Shown: positions 8,727-17,292 of the stretch, piece after piece | Position numbering within the stretch: position 1 is the stretch's first letter | Layout: every line of letters starts with the position of its first letter | NCBI GenBank assembly: GCA_030747505.1 | Contig: JASLKQ010000018.1 | Span: forward strand, 1 to 45,559 | Direction: 5' to 3' | From: Verrucomicrobiota bacterium | Lineage (GTDB): Bacteria > Verrucomicrobiota > Verrucomicrobiia > Limisphaerales > UBA1100 | Length of the DNA stretch: 45,559 bases | Notes under the pieces: model-generated | Told to the model about the DNA's origin: nothing | The model's input: only the letters and a program-made list of their open reading frames with translations | Databases searched by the model: none | Program-made: the position numbers and the translations under genes

Positions 8727-9237
8727 CAGCATCCTCCTTGACCTCTTCCAGTTGCCAGACTTGCGTAGGCTGAGGTCGATTACCAGATTGGAGATTAATG
8801 GTGGTGGAATAACGGTATAGCTCCACCCGCTGGTATTGAGACAACTCCAAATCCTTTTCCTTGAACATCAGGTAAGCACGGGCCAGATGAGATTGAAGGG
8901 GGTTCGAGGAATAGGCGATAGACTCAACAAAATATAGTTCGCGAGGGTTGTCTATTTGCAGATACTTGTATTCTTTGTCTTGATTACGAAGGTCAAAGAC
9001 CTTGACCAGAAAGTGATCATTCGCCCGGGTCGGATTATTATACATTCCCCACCCTTTTTGGTATTGCCCCGTGAGGTTCAGGTACCAGAGGTATAAACCG
9101 TCCACTTTATAGGTAAATGCAGTGTGCGGAAGGTTATTGATGAGCAACACTGTAAAATGAAGCACCAACAGCAGGCTCAACCCGTTTCGCCTAGTGAAAA
9201 TCAGGCGCAGCCACGCCTTGGAACCCTCCTTGACCAC
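8719..9237 (-). CDS. Membrane-anchored partner of HTTM protein, unknown function
   Basis: A 172-residue protein with an N-terminal basic stretch and one membrane segment (about 19-38, LSLLLVLHFTVLLINNLPHTAF), followed by a hydrophilic domain rich in tyrosine and charged residues (YLWYLNLTGQYQKGWGMYNNP, then RYSTTINLQS). I know no named family for it, but small proteins of this kind sit next to HTTM genes. The only in-frame start near the 5' end is GTG at 9237, so the N-terminus is uncertain. Its stop lies 8 nt inside the HTTM coding region, and the HTTM ribosome-binding site is within this gene, so the two products are probably made together and may form a complex. Confidence 0.7.
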   Translation of the reverse strand: MVKEGSKAWLRLIFTRRNGLSLLLVLHFTVLLINNLPHTAFTYKVDGLYLWYLNLTGQYQKGWGMYNNPTRANDHFLVKVFDLRNQDKEYKYLQIDNPRELYFVESIAYSSNPLQSHLARAYLMFKEKDLELSQYQRVELYRYSTTINLQSGNRPQPTQVWQLEEVKEDADE

Positions 9238-9333
9238 AGTCTGACACCTACCAGAAAAGAAACTCTTTCACAATGCGAATCTTGCCAAAAAACCTCACCA
9301 TAATAAGTAACCAACACCCCTTGGTTTCTTGGA

Positions 9334-9930
9334 TTAATTTTTCTCCCTCAACCGAGCCATAAAGGAGGGGTCTTTCCCTGCAAGATCCGCCGTTCGTTGA
9401 GCGGCCAAGAGCCCCCCGTAAACACGGATATCATGAATCATCATATCCAACCTTTCCCTGAACGAATCGCTCGTCACCTCTCCATTGATCACATCCTTCT
9501 TTTCCTCAAAACTTACTGCATAAGGCAAACTCCACGCATAACACTGACGGGCAATGGTACGCAGCTGGTCATGAACCGTTAAACCCTTCTCGTGACTGGC
9601 CACAACGGGAGCAAAGAGTTTGCCGGTAAATTCCTGCCAGAAATGGTCGGTAAAGTTTTTCAGGGCACCACTAACACTGCCGTGGTAATCAGGCGTGCCC
9701 AGTACAAAGGCATCAGCCCTCTGCACGCGTTTTTTCAGGGGACCGTAATAGTCGGCACTGAAGGTGCTATCGGTGTTAACTAGGGGCAGGTTTTCTTCGG
9801 CCAGATCCAATAGATCCACTTCACTGCCCGTTTCACGCAGGCCCTCAGCCACATGGTTAATAACCACTTTTGTTACCGATTTCTCATGCAAACTGCCGAC
9901 TACAGCTAGGACTTTTAAGGTTTCGCTCAT
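9334..9930 (-). CDS. NADPH-dependent FMN reductase
   Basis: A 198-residue flavodoxin-fold protein of the NADPH-dependent FMN reductase family. The phosphate-binding loop for FMN is in VVGSLHEKSVTK (about 11-22), and the family signature GTPDYHGSVSGALKNFTDHF (about 78-97) corresponds to the TPEYNGSxPGxLKNxID motif. Such enzymes reduce FMN, quinones, azo dyes or chromate with NAD(P)H; which substrate applies here cannot be read. The gene is 96 bp upstream of the HTTM pair on the same strand and divergent from the TerB-like gene over 82 bp. No clear ribosome-binding site is visible before the ATG at 9930. Confidence 0.88.
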   Translation of the reverse strand: MSETLKVLAVVGSLHEKSVTKVVINHVAEGLRETGSEVDLLDLAEENLPLVNTDSTFSADYYGPLKKRVQRADAFVLGTPDYHGSVSGALKNFTDHFWQEFTGKLFAPVVASHEKGLTVHDQLRTIARQCYAWSLPYAVSFEEKKDVINGEVTSDSFRERLDMMIHDIRVYGGLLAAQRTADLAGKDPSFMARLREKN

Positions 9931-10012
9931 GAGCTGAATCTAACGCAACCAAAACAATGGGTCGAGTCTCTGGGCATGGACGAACCGCCCTCCCTTCGCT
10001 AGACTGGAGGCC

Positions 10013-10477
10013 ATGGGATTACTGGACAATTTATTCGGCAAAAAAGAAGCTTCAAACCCGGGGTCACCTCAGGAAACGGAGACACCCCAGGAACAGATCA
10101 ACATGGCCTGCGCTGTGCTGCTATTGGAGGTGGCTGAAGCGGATTACGCCGATAACCCCGAAGAAATCCGGACCATCATCAAGGTGTTGGAAGCTGAGCT
10201 AAAGCTGCGCCACTCGGATGTGCAAAATCTGCTGGCAAGAGCCAAGGCCGAGACCGCCGGAGCCACAGACCTTTTCCCCTACACCCATCTTTTGAACCAA
10301 AGACTGGATCACGGCCAAAAGTGCGCGATCCTGACGTCCATGTGGCGCGTGGCTTTTGCTGATGGGAACATCGACAAATATGAGGAGCTGCTCATCCGGC
10401 GCGCACATGACCTGTTGCGCCTGGATCACGCCGACTTCATTGCCGCCAAACAGGCTGCACGGCCAACGCAAATCTAG
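10013..10477 (+). CDS. TerB-like (tellurite resistance TerB family) protein
   Basis: A 154-residue helical protein resembling the TerB domain (COG4103-like). After a short variable head (MGLLDNLFGKK, then a proline/glutamate-rich stretch to about residue 28), it has the acidic metal-binding-type helices: QINMACAVLLLEVAEADYADNPEE and a second copy-like segment SMWRVAFADGNIDKYEELLIRRAHDLL. The acidic motifs EADYADNPEE and AFADGNIDKYEE match the two conserved TerB acidic patches. No tellurite operon surrounds it, so the name denotes fold only. Its stop codon overlaps the arsC stop in a shared CTAG (10474-10477). Confidence 0.85.
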   Translation: MGLLDNLFGKKEASNPGSPQETETPQEQINMACAVLLLEVAEADYADNPEEIRTIIKVLEAELKLRHSDVQNLLARAKAETAGATDLFPYTHLLNQRLDHGQKCAILTSMWRVAFADGNIDKYEELLIRRAHDLLRLDHADFIAAKQAARPTQI

Positions 10478-10899
10478 GACTTCAGTTCGCGGGCATAGGC
10501 CTCAAACTTTTCCCTGATTTCATCACGCACACGGCGAAAGACCATACGGATTTCCTCCTCACTACCCTCTGTTCTGGCCGGATCCTCGAAGGGCCAATGA
10601 TGTTTCTCTGATTGTGCCGGGAACACGGGACAAGCCTGATCAGCATTCCCGCAAACGGTAATGACCGTATGCACGTCGCGCTCAAGAAATTCATTCAGGT
10701 GCTTGGAGGTGTGGCCACTGATATCGATACCAATCTCGGCCATGACCTCCACGGCCACCGGATGCACAAATCCTGCAGGAACCGAACCCGCACTGGCCAC
10801 CTCGACTGCGTCCTTCACCGCCACACGCAAAATGCCCTCAGCCAAATGACTACGGCAACTGTTGCCGGTGCATAAGATAAGTAACAGGGGTTTGGACAT
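10474..10899 (-). CDS. arsC: Arsenate reductase, thioredoxin-coupled type
   Basis: A 141-residue low-molecular-weight phosphatase-fold protein. With the ATG at 10897-10899 the catalytic loop CTGNSCRS places the nucleophile at Cys10, and the two resolving cysteines fall at Cys83 and Cys90 in CGNADQACPVFP. This Cys10/Cys82/Cys89-type arrangement is that of thioredoxin-linked ArsC (Bacillus/Staphylococcus type), which reduces arsenate to arsenite in the cytosol; a plain phosphatase would lack the C-terminal pair. The longer open frame to 10950 would add residues not typical of the family. No arsR, arsB or acr3 lies beside it, so it is an isolated copy. It is convergent with, and overlaps by 4 bp, the TerB-like gene. 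Confidence 0.92.
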   Translation of the reverse strand: MSKPLLLILCTGNSCRSHLAEGILRVAVKDAVEVASAGSVPAGFVHPVAVEVMAEIGIDISGHTSKHLNEFLERDVHTVITVCGNADQACPVFPAQSEKHHWPFEDPARTEGSEEEIRMVFRRVRDEIREKFEAYARELKS

Positions 10900-11241
10900 G
10901 AAGGGAAACTGAAAACACCTCACGACAGTTTGTCGAGCCGTAGATGGCAAAAAGTTTGGTTTATAAACGCACCGGCACCGTATCAGGTTTAGGGGGTTGG
11001 GTGTAGTAATGGGCAGGACCTACTTGAGTTATATCGGTGCCGGGCGGTCCTGCATCCTCCCTGCGAAGGCCCGCTTGAGCTGCCTTTAACGTCCCGTGTC
11101 AATCGGAGCCAAGCCGCCTTCGTGGTTCATCTTATACGCCGCTTGCCTTAACAAGCCACGGGCAAGTTATTTTCTCCTGTCCAGAAGTTGTTGAACGGAT
11201 TGAACCCTTCCCGGTGAATAGCCGGAATTCAGAGAATAAGA
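10900..11241. other. Intergenic region, 342 bp, with dense inverted repeats
   Basis: No supported protein gene. Between 10972 and 11166 I find five inverted-repeat pairs: 10972-10980 with 11035-11043 (9 bp), 11013-11020 with 11046-11053 (8 bp), 11064-11081 with 11107-11122 (7+5+3 bp with small bulges), 11093-11098 with 11157-11162 (6 bp), and 11142-11147 with 11161-11166 (6 bp). The first two pairs interlock, as do the third and fourth. At 11200-11214 is a 15-nt sequence found again, with one difference, at 26989-27003. This could be a structured RNA or a dispersed repeat; strand of transcription is unknown. A G-rich stretch (about 10990-11017) is also present. Confidence 0.6.
11200..11214. 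repeat. Short motif shared with 26989-27003
   Basis: TTGAACCCTTCCCGG, one base different from the copy upstream of nrdA. It lies on the 3' side of the inverted-repeat block at 10972-11166. See that entry and the copy at 26989-27003. Confidence 0.5.
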
Positions 11242-11688
11242 TTACCAGAGAAAAGAAACCTGATCATCAAGCATCTCTTCACCCCGCCAGAGGGAGACCC
11301 GCCATGCTTCAGGCTGGCCAAAGCTACGGTAGGTCTTTTCATCAATCAGGATGGGCGTCCATTGGGCGCGAACCAAACCTGAACCGACCTTTTGCTCCAC
11401 CTGCATCGACTTGGAATTATCCTTGGAACTACGTAATTCGAGTCGCAGGATAACTTCCCCTCCTCCTCGCCAGTTCACATCATACCGGACACCATGCACC
11501 AGGCTGGGATTGGATCGCAGTTCTCTTTGGTACACATCCCGGTGCAGAAGCGTGGGGCCATCAGTGTGTTGGCCCTCGTTATCCAGATAATGAGGCAGGA
11601 CCTTGATAATGCCGGTTCCTGACGACTTCTTCGCCGTCCCGCAACCAGCGATGACCAAGAGAACCAATGCCAATCCAAAAAACCTCAT
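11242..11688 (-). CDS. Small lipoprotein of unknown function
   Basis: A 148-residue protein if started at ATG 11688 (protein start MRFFGLALVLLVIAGCGTAKK), which puts a lipobox VIAGC at residues 12-16 and makes it a lipid-anchored envelope protein. A longer start at 11709 would add seven residues. The mature part has a proline-poor beta-rich look, with the segment VKYDVNWRGG-like (seen as VRYDVNWRGGGEVILRLELRSS) followed by WTPILIDEKTYRSFGQPEAWRVSLWRGEEMLDD. I do not recognise the family. It is alone between the structured intergenic block and a 332-bp gap. Confidence 0.7.
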   Translation of the reverse strand: MRFFGLALVLLVIAGCGTAKKSSGTGIIKVLPHYLDNEGQHTDGPTLLHRDVYQRELRSNPSLVHGVRYDVNWRGGGEVILRLELRSSKDNSKSMQVEQKVGSGLVRAQWTPILIDEKTYRSFGQPEAWRVSLWRGEEMLDDQVSFLW

Positions 11689-12020
11689 GAACCAAAAAAT
11701 AATCGGCACCCAGCAAAAGGCAACGCCCGCACTTCAAAACTTATACCCATTGAAATCCATCAATAATCCAGTTTCCTGAAAAGATTGAGGGTTAGAGCCC
11801 TTATTACCTTATTAAAACGCAAATTATAGGGTTCATTTTGTGGGGCAAATACGTTGCAGAATCCCGAAAAACAGGTAAGGTTGTTGAGGAAAGCAGCTTA
11901 TTTTAAATTCTTTGTAACTTTTCTAATACAAGGGATATTAGATAGGGTGCGGGGCCGTCGGATTCCTCTATGTGAACCTGATGGTCTTTAGAGACTAAAT
12001 CCGAATCTAAATTATTTACC
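11689..12020. other. Intergenic region, 332 bp
   Basis: Divergent region between the lipoprotein (minus) and the DUF1501 gene (plus). AT-rich around 11870-11945. A weak promoter-like arrangement (TTGTAA near 11919 and TA-rich sequence about 17 nt later) may drive the DUF1501 gene, but the match is poor. No RNA gene, hairpin terminator or long repeat was recognised. Confidence 0.5.
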
Positions 12021-13439
12021 ATGAACTACGAATACGATCTTTACAACAAAGCCGACCATACCGCCCGAGTCGAAGATTCATTTCTCACTCGCCGTGAGTG
12101 GCTGCAGAAAACTGGTACCGGGTTTGGTGCTCTAGCCCTTTCGGCGATGATGGCTGAACAAGGTCTAATGGGTCAGTCTAATGGAGGCAGTCCTCTAGCG
12201 CCCAAGCAACCCCCCAGGACAGCCAAAGCCAAGCGCGTCCTCAACATCTTTCTGGCCGGAGCTGCTCCGCACATGGACTTATGGGACCCTCGACCTGAGC
12301 TGAATGCCAATGGCGGCAAGGCTCAGGGCAACCGAAAGCTCTTGGCCTCCCCATTTAAATTTCCGAAATATGGCAAGAGCGGACTCCAATTCAGTGAAAT
12401 CTGGCCGAACCTAGGCCGACATGCCGATGATGTTGCCATTGTGCGCAGTACTTATACTGATGCTCCAGCTCACGGACCTGCCACCTACATGCAGAACACA
12501 GGAGAGATGCAGGAAGTTCGTCCTTCTGTCGGCAGTTGGGTGCTCTATGGATTGGGCACCGAAAATCAGAATCTTCCAGGGTTCATCACCATGAGCCCCG
12601 GCAATGCCCCTGATGCACGCAACTTTACCAACGCATTTCTGCCGGGAGCATACCAAGGCACCTTCGTGGATGCCAACAACACGAAGATTGAGGATATCAT
12701 TAAGAATATTAAGAGCGAGTTTACTACGCGAAAAGACCAACGCAAACAGTTGGACCTCCTGCTCAAGCTCAACGAGGTTCATAAGCAAAAGCGACAAGCC
12801 GAGGGGGATCTCGAAGCCCGTATCAACACCTTTGAGCTGGCTTACCGCATGCAGACTGACGCCCGGGAAGCGTTTGACATCGCCGGAGAAAAACCTGAGA
12901 CCATAGCCAAGTATGGAGCCAATGCTCAGGGCCGGCAGATGCTCATTGCCCGACGACTTCTTGAGAGAGGCGTTCGCTTCCTTCAGGTGCGACAGGGTGG
13001 CTGGGATTTACACGGCGGCATCGCCCAACGAGCAAAACGCAATGCCGATCAACTGGATCCAGCCATTGGCGCAATAATGGATGACCTCAAGGAGCGCGGA
13101 TTGTTTGAGGACACACTAATTTATATCACCAGCGAGTTCGGACGCAGCCCGACAGAGGACGGTGGAGGTGGGCGAAGTCACAATGCCCGCGGCTTGAGTA
13201 CAGTACTCATGGGAGGCGGCATCAAGGGTGGCATGGCCTACGGATCTACTGACGAAGTTGGAGGCGCAGCAGTGGAAAACAAGGTTCACGTGAAGGATAT
13301 TCACGCTACGGTCCTCAACCAGCTCGGATTTGACCATGAACAACTGACCTTCGCGACGGGCGGACGAGACTTTCGTCTCACTCAACCCACCCGCACTCTG
13401 CCTCAGGGAGGCATGCCGGTGAAAGGCATCATAGCCTAA
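12021..13439 (+). CDS. DUF1501 protein with Tat signal
   Basis: A 472-residue DUF1501 protein, a family with an alkaline-phosphatase/sulfatase-like fold abundant in planctomycetes and Verrucomicrobia. The N-terminus carries a twin-arginine motif (TRREWLQKTG, residues about 23-32) and a hydrophobic stretch, so export to the periplasm in folded form is expected. Family blocks seen: AGAAPHMDLWDPRPELN, the HGPATYMQNTGEMQEVRPSVGSW region, QGGWDLHGG, TSEFGRSP and the SHNARGLSTVLMGGGIKGG region near the C-terminus. Its partner (13516-17286) follows after 76 bp. Known: such pairs recur widely; the reaction is undetermined, and the usual gene order is often reversed. Confidence 0.9.
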   Translation: MNYEYDLYNKADHTARVEDSFLTRREWLQKTGTGFGALALSAMMAEQGLMGQSNGGSPLAPKQPPRTAKAKRVLNIFLAGAAPHMDLWDPRPELNANGGKAQGNRKLLASPFKFPKYGKSGLQFSEIWPNLGRHADDVAIVRSTYTDAPAHGPATYMQNTGEMQEVRPSVGSWVLYGLGTENQNLPGFITMSPGNAPDARNFTNAFLPGAYQGTFVDANNTKIEDIIKNIKSEFTTRKDQRKQLDLLLKLNEVHKQKRQAEGDLEARINTFELAYRMQTDAREAFDIAGEKPETIAKYGANAQGRQMLIARRLLERGVRFLQVRQGGWDLHGGIAQRAKRNADQLDPAIGAIMDDLKERGLFEDTLIYITSEFGRSPTEDGGGGRSHNARGLSTVLMGGGIKGGMAYGSTDEVGGAAVENKVHVKDIHATVLNQLGFDHEQLTFATGGRDFRLTQPTRTLPQGGMPVKGIIA

Positions 13440-13515
13440 CCAATAGAAGAGCAACACCTATCTGTGTTGGATAGACAATCAAGCTTAGAGAAGCTCAAGA
13501 AAAGGAAACTGTGTG

Positions 13516-16500
13516 ATGAGATATCCCTTCAGGATTCAAACAAGGAACTTTAATCCAATTATACTTGGTGCGATCGTAATTGGACTCTTGGCTAGTCCTC
13601 TACAGTCCCAACATAAGATATCTGCTGCCGATCAGGAATATTTTGAGGCAAAGATAAGGCCTATCCTCATTGATTATTGTTATGACTGCCACGGAGACGG
13701 GGCCACCAAGGGCAGTTTGGATCTCTCAACTAAAAACGGCTCTCTAGCAGGCGGTTCTTCGGGGCCGGGAATTGTTCCCAATGACCCCGGAAAAAGTTGG
13801 GTAATTAAGCGGATTAAAGACCTCGGGGACCCCATGCCCCCAGCTGGAAAAGATGAGATTCCAGAGGCATTGGTTTCAGAACTGGAAAATTGGATTCGTC
13901 GCGGGGCACCCGACCCACGCACGGGCAAGTCGGCTGGTGTCATCAAAAGCGAACAGGACTTGGAAAAAGCCAAAGATCATTGGGGTTTTAAGCCGGTAGA
14001 GGAGCCAAATCTTCCTTCCCCGGACCTTATATTCAACGGCAAGATTAAGGGCTGGATCAAGAATCCCATCGACGCCTATATTCTTCGTAAACAACAGGAA
14101 AAAGGAATGGTCCCCTCTCCTGCTGCAGACAAATGGTCACTTTTACGTCGTGTTTCCTTTGATCTGACTGGCCTTCCCCCTTCCTATGAAGACACGCAGC
14201 GTTTTGTTAACGGAGAAGAATCTTACGAGCAGGTAGTTGATCGTTTATTGGCCAGCCCCCAGTACGGCGAACGCTGGGGCCGGCACTGGCTTGATATAGC
14301 AAGGTACTCGGATACCTCCGGCGGGGATAACCGTCGCGGCAATTTGTCCCGCTACATCTATGCGCATACCTACCGGGACTGGGTCATCAACGCCTTCAAT
14401 GAAGACAAGCCCTTCGATAAATTCCTCATCGCCCAGATTGCTGCAGACTATCCGGAGGGAAGAGAACATCACGAAGACCAGGCAGCAATGGGCTTTCTTA
14501 CTGTTGGACCACGGGTCGCCGGCGGTGACGAAATAATTGACGACCGTATCGATGTTATCACACGAGGAACCATGGGGCTGTCTGTCTACTGTGCCCGCTG
14601 CCATGACCACAAGTTTGACCCGGTGCCAACCGCCGATTACTACTCGCTTTATGGTGTATTCCGTAGTTCACGCGAACCCTCTGAGACGGAAAAACCCGTA
14701 CTCATTCCAGACTGGGGAAAAAATTCTTCCAACTCAGGCGCCTACAACGCCAACCCTGATTACGCCAAATTTCAGGCCGAAAAGACAAAGCTGGAAAAGG
14801 GACATGAAGCTTTCCGTGTCAAAGAGGAATATGAAATGGAAAAAGAGTCGCGGGACAAGGCTGACACCTACATGTACTGGACTCATATGTTCACCAAGGC
14901 GGAGATTCGCGTACAAGATAACCGAGGCCAATTTGAACGTGCAGTGGAAGAAATGCAGAAGAAGGCCGGGGTAAAGGTTGACAACAAGAACCGTATCCGT
15001 CTTAAAGCCGAGGTTGGAGAAACCTGGCAGCGCTATCTAAGTCGCAAGAAGGAGGATGACCGTGTGTTCGGACCGTGGAAGACATACGGGAATGTAGCCA
15101 CAAACCGATTGGGTGGCTTCATCCCCGGTGAACTTACCAAGGCGCGGCAGAAACTGATCCCCATGCTTAATCAGGACCCCAAAAAGAAGGGCAAAAAAAT
15201 CAACCCCATCGTGGCGTCATATTTTCCGGCCAACAAACCTCCCCGCACCATGCTCGAGGCGGCCAAACGCTATAAGGCCATGTTCGACATTGCCTCCAAG
15301 CAATGGATTTATGCTAACAGTGTGTACCAAGCCAAACGCCAGCAGGCAGTTGCCAAGGGAGAGAAACCCATGGACCCCCCAAGAAATATGGAGGATGCCC
15401 AGAAAAGGTTTGGCGTAAAATTTGATGAACAATTTGGCAAGGGCTATGCAAAAAACATGGAGGAAATCCGAAAGGTCATGTTTGACCGGAACCATCCCGG
15501 CGATTATCGATTCGACAATCTTAAGCGTAGAAATGGCGGACTGGAGCGTGAAGAAAGAGAACGGTTCATCTCCAAGATTGAGAGCCTTAAGATCAATCAT
15601 CCCGGGTCGCCCCCACGAGCCATGGTCATGGTTGATGGTCAGCCACGTAATGAGAAAATCATGATCAAGGGAAATCCCCGGCAAAGAGGCAAAGAGGTGC
15701 CGCGCCAATTTCTTGGCATTCTTTCCGGTGAAGAGCGAAAACCATTTAAATCCGGGTCGGGGAGGCTGGAACTTGCCAAATCCATAGCCAATGAGAGCAA
15801 CCCCTTAACCGCCCGTGTGGCGGTCAATCGCGTCTGGAGTCACCATTTTGGAAAAGGTATTGTGAGTTCATTAAACGAGTTCGGGTTGCGGGCTATGGAT
15901 CCTACACATCCCGAACTCCTCGATTACCTTGCGTGGTATCTTGTGAAGAATGGTTGGTCGATGAAAAAGCTTCATAAACACATCGTCACCTCCAACACCT
16001 ACCAGCAAACCAGTGACGATAACCCACGCTATAGCGTCAAGGATCCTGACAATCTTTATTACTATAAGATGAGCCGGCGGCGCCTTGATTTTGAAGCTTT
16101 TCGTGACGGGCTACTCCATGTATCGGGCAAGCTAGATATGAAGATGGGGGGGAAACCTCTCCCTCTTACTGGCGGCGATTCAAACTACCGTCGAACAGTA
16201 TATGCATTGGTAGATCGCCGAAATTTAAATGAAATGTTTAAAACTTTTGACTTCCCTAGCCCTGACTCCACCGCAGGGCAACGATTTACCTCCACCGTCA
16301 CACAGCAGGCGCTTTTCATGCTGAATAGCTCCATGGTGGCCGACCTTGCCGGCCGAATTGTAAATCGGCAGGAATTTAAGAGCATTCAAGACGATCGGAG
16401 CCGTATCACCACTCTATACAACATGGTGTATCAGCGGGATCCTGAGCCTATAGAAACCAAGCTCGGGCAACGTTTTCTTCAGGAACAAACTGGCGGAGTT

Positions 16501-17286
16501 ATAACCTCAAACATGGCCAAAGCGCCCACTTGGTACAACGGTTTTGGCCAGTGGAACGTACTCGATAAGGAGAAGAAGGTGTATGCCGTACAATTTCGCC
16601 AATTCCCGTTTACTGATGGAAAAGTGTGGAAAGGCAATTCATCAGCATACGGCCACCTAAAACTGACCGCCCAGGGGGGACATCCTGGCCCTCAACCGAA
16701 CGTCGCTGTAATCCGCCGCTGGGTCGCGCCCATGAACACCACCGTCACCATCTCTGGCAGGCTCGAGCATCAGTTGAATGATGAGGCGCAATCTTTTTAC
16801 GATGATTTTAAGGATGAACAGCGGAAATGGTATGATAAGAACGCATGGGATGGAGTAACCGGAATCGTCGTGTGGAGCCGTACCGCCAACCGAAGTGGAC
16901 AGCGTTTTGGAAAGGAGATTTGGCGATCTGACGTACGTCGCGGCCGTCGCGATGCCTCCGGTCAGGAAATTAACGTACAACTTGGAGACACCATCGACTT
17001 TATCGTCACCAGTAAGGGCTACCAAAATCCAAACACGTTGCGCAGTGTAGCAGCACAATTCAAACTCGAGAATCCTCAACAGGATAATTTCACCTGGAAC
17101 CCGAAGGTTAGCATTAAAACTGAACTCGCCCAAGCTATGCAGAGAAAGGCCGGAACGATGATGGTTTCATCCTGGACTGCCGCTGATGAGTTTGAAGGAG
17201 CCAGTTACAAACCCAAGCCACTCAATGCCTGGGAAAAATACACGCAGGTTCTTCTGCTCTCGAACGAAACCGCCTACTCGGATTAA
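13516..17286 (+). CDS. Planctomycete cytochrome C / DUF1549 / DUF1553 protein
   Basis: A 1256-residue exported protein. In order: signal peptide (residues about 14-33), a planctomycete-type cytochrome domain with one haem motif CYDCH (about 54-58), DUF1549 (about 180-390, with YGERWGRHWLDIARYSDT and a second CxxCH in YCARCHDHKFDPVP), a charged lysine-rich insert (about 390-730), and DUF1553 (from about 733, LAKSIANESNPLTARVAVNRVW). A glycine-rich beta region (about 1000-1205) splits the end of DUF1553, whose typical tail NAWEKYTQVLLLSNETAYSD closes the protein. The ATG at 13516 follows an AAGGA ribosome-binding sequence; a GTG at 13513 is the alternative. It forms a pair with the upstream DUF1501 gene; a 6-bp hairpin (13452-13469) lies between. 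Catalytic role unknown. Confidence 0.9.
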   Translation: MRYPFRIQTRNFNPIILGAIVIGLLASPLQSQHKISAADQEYFEAKIRPILIDYCYDCHGDGATKGSLDLSTKNGSLAGGSSGPGIVPNDPGKSWVIKRIKDLGDPMPPAGKDEIPEALVSELENWIRRGAPDPRTGKSAGVIKSEQDLEKAKDHWGFKPVEEPNLPSPDLIFNGKIKGWIKNPIDAYILRKQQEKGMVPSPAADKWSLLRRVSFDLTGLPPSYEDTQRFVNGEESYEQVVDRLLASPQYGERWGRHWLDIARYSDTSGGDNRRGNLSRYIYAHTYRDWVINAFNEDKPFDKFLIAQIAADYPEGREHHEDQAAMGFLTVGPRVAGGDEIIDDRIDVITRGTMGLSVYCARCHDHKFDPVPTADYYSLYGVFRSSREPSETEKPVLIPDWGKNSSNSGAYNANPDYAKFQAEKTKLEKGHEAFRVKEEYEMEKESRDKADTYMYWTHMFTKAEIRVQDNRGQFERAVEEMQKKAGVKVDNKNRIRLKAEVGETWQRYLSRKKEDDRVFGPWKTYGNVATNRLGGFIPGELTKARQKLIPMLNQDPKKKGKKINPIVASYFPANKPPRTMLEAAKRYKAMFDIASKQWIYANSVYQAKRQQAVAKGEKPMDPPRNMEDAQKRFGVKFDEQFGKGYAKNMEEIRKVMFDRNHPGDYRFDNLKRRNGGLEREERERFISKIESLKINHPGSPPRAMVMVDGQPRNEKIMIKGNPRQRGKEVPRQFLGILSGEERKPFKSGSGRLELAKSIANESNPLTARVAVNRVWSHHFGKGIVSSLNEFGLRAMDPTHPELLDYLAWYLVKNGWSMKKLHKHIVTSNTYQQTSDDNPRYSVKDPDNLYYYKMSRRRLDFEAFRDGLLHVSGKLDMKMGGKPLPLTGGDSNYRRTVYALVDRRNLNEMFKTFDFPSPDSTAGQRFTSTVTQQALFMLNSSMVADLAGRIVNRQEFKSIQDDRSRITTLYNMVYQRDPEPIETKLGQRFLQEQTGGVITSNMAKAPTWYNGFGQWNVLDKEKKVYAVQFRQFPFTDGKVWKGNSSAYGHLKLTAQGGHPGPQPNVAVIRRWVAPMNTTVTISGRLEHQLNDEAQSFYDDFKDEQRKWYDKNAWDGVTGIVVWSRTANRSGQRFGKEIWRSDVRRGRRDASGQEINVQLGDTIDFIVTSKGYQNPNTLRSVAAQFKLENPQQDNFTWNPKVSIKTELAQAMQRKAGTMMVSSWTAADEFEGASYKPKPLNAWEKYTQVLLLSNETAYSD

Positions 17287-17292
17287 GACGAC

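Noticed and set aside
9957-10202. Plus-strand frame of 81 residues before and over the TerB-like gene
   Set aside because: Out of frame with the TerB-like gene, which has clear acidic family motifs; no supporting evidence for this frame.
10951-11241. RNase P RNA, tmRNA or SRP RNA in the structured intergenic block
   Set aside because: Landmark sequences of these RNAs (for example GGAAAGTCC of RNase P, GGATTCGACGGG of tmRNA, the GGAAGCAGC of SRP RNA) were not found on either strand by reading. It may still be another RNA.
11214-11453. Plus-strand frame of 79 residues beginning near 11214
   Set aside because: It overlaps the minus-strand lipoprotein with a clear lipobox and no ribosome-binding site of its own, and the protein has no recognisable pattern.
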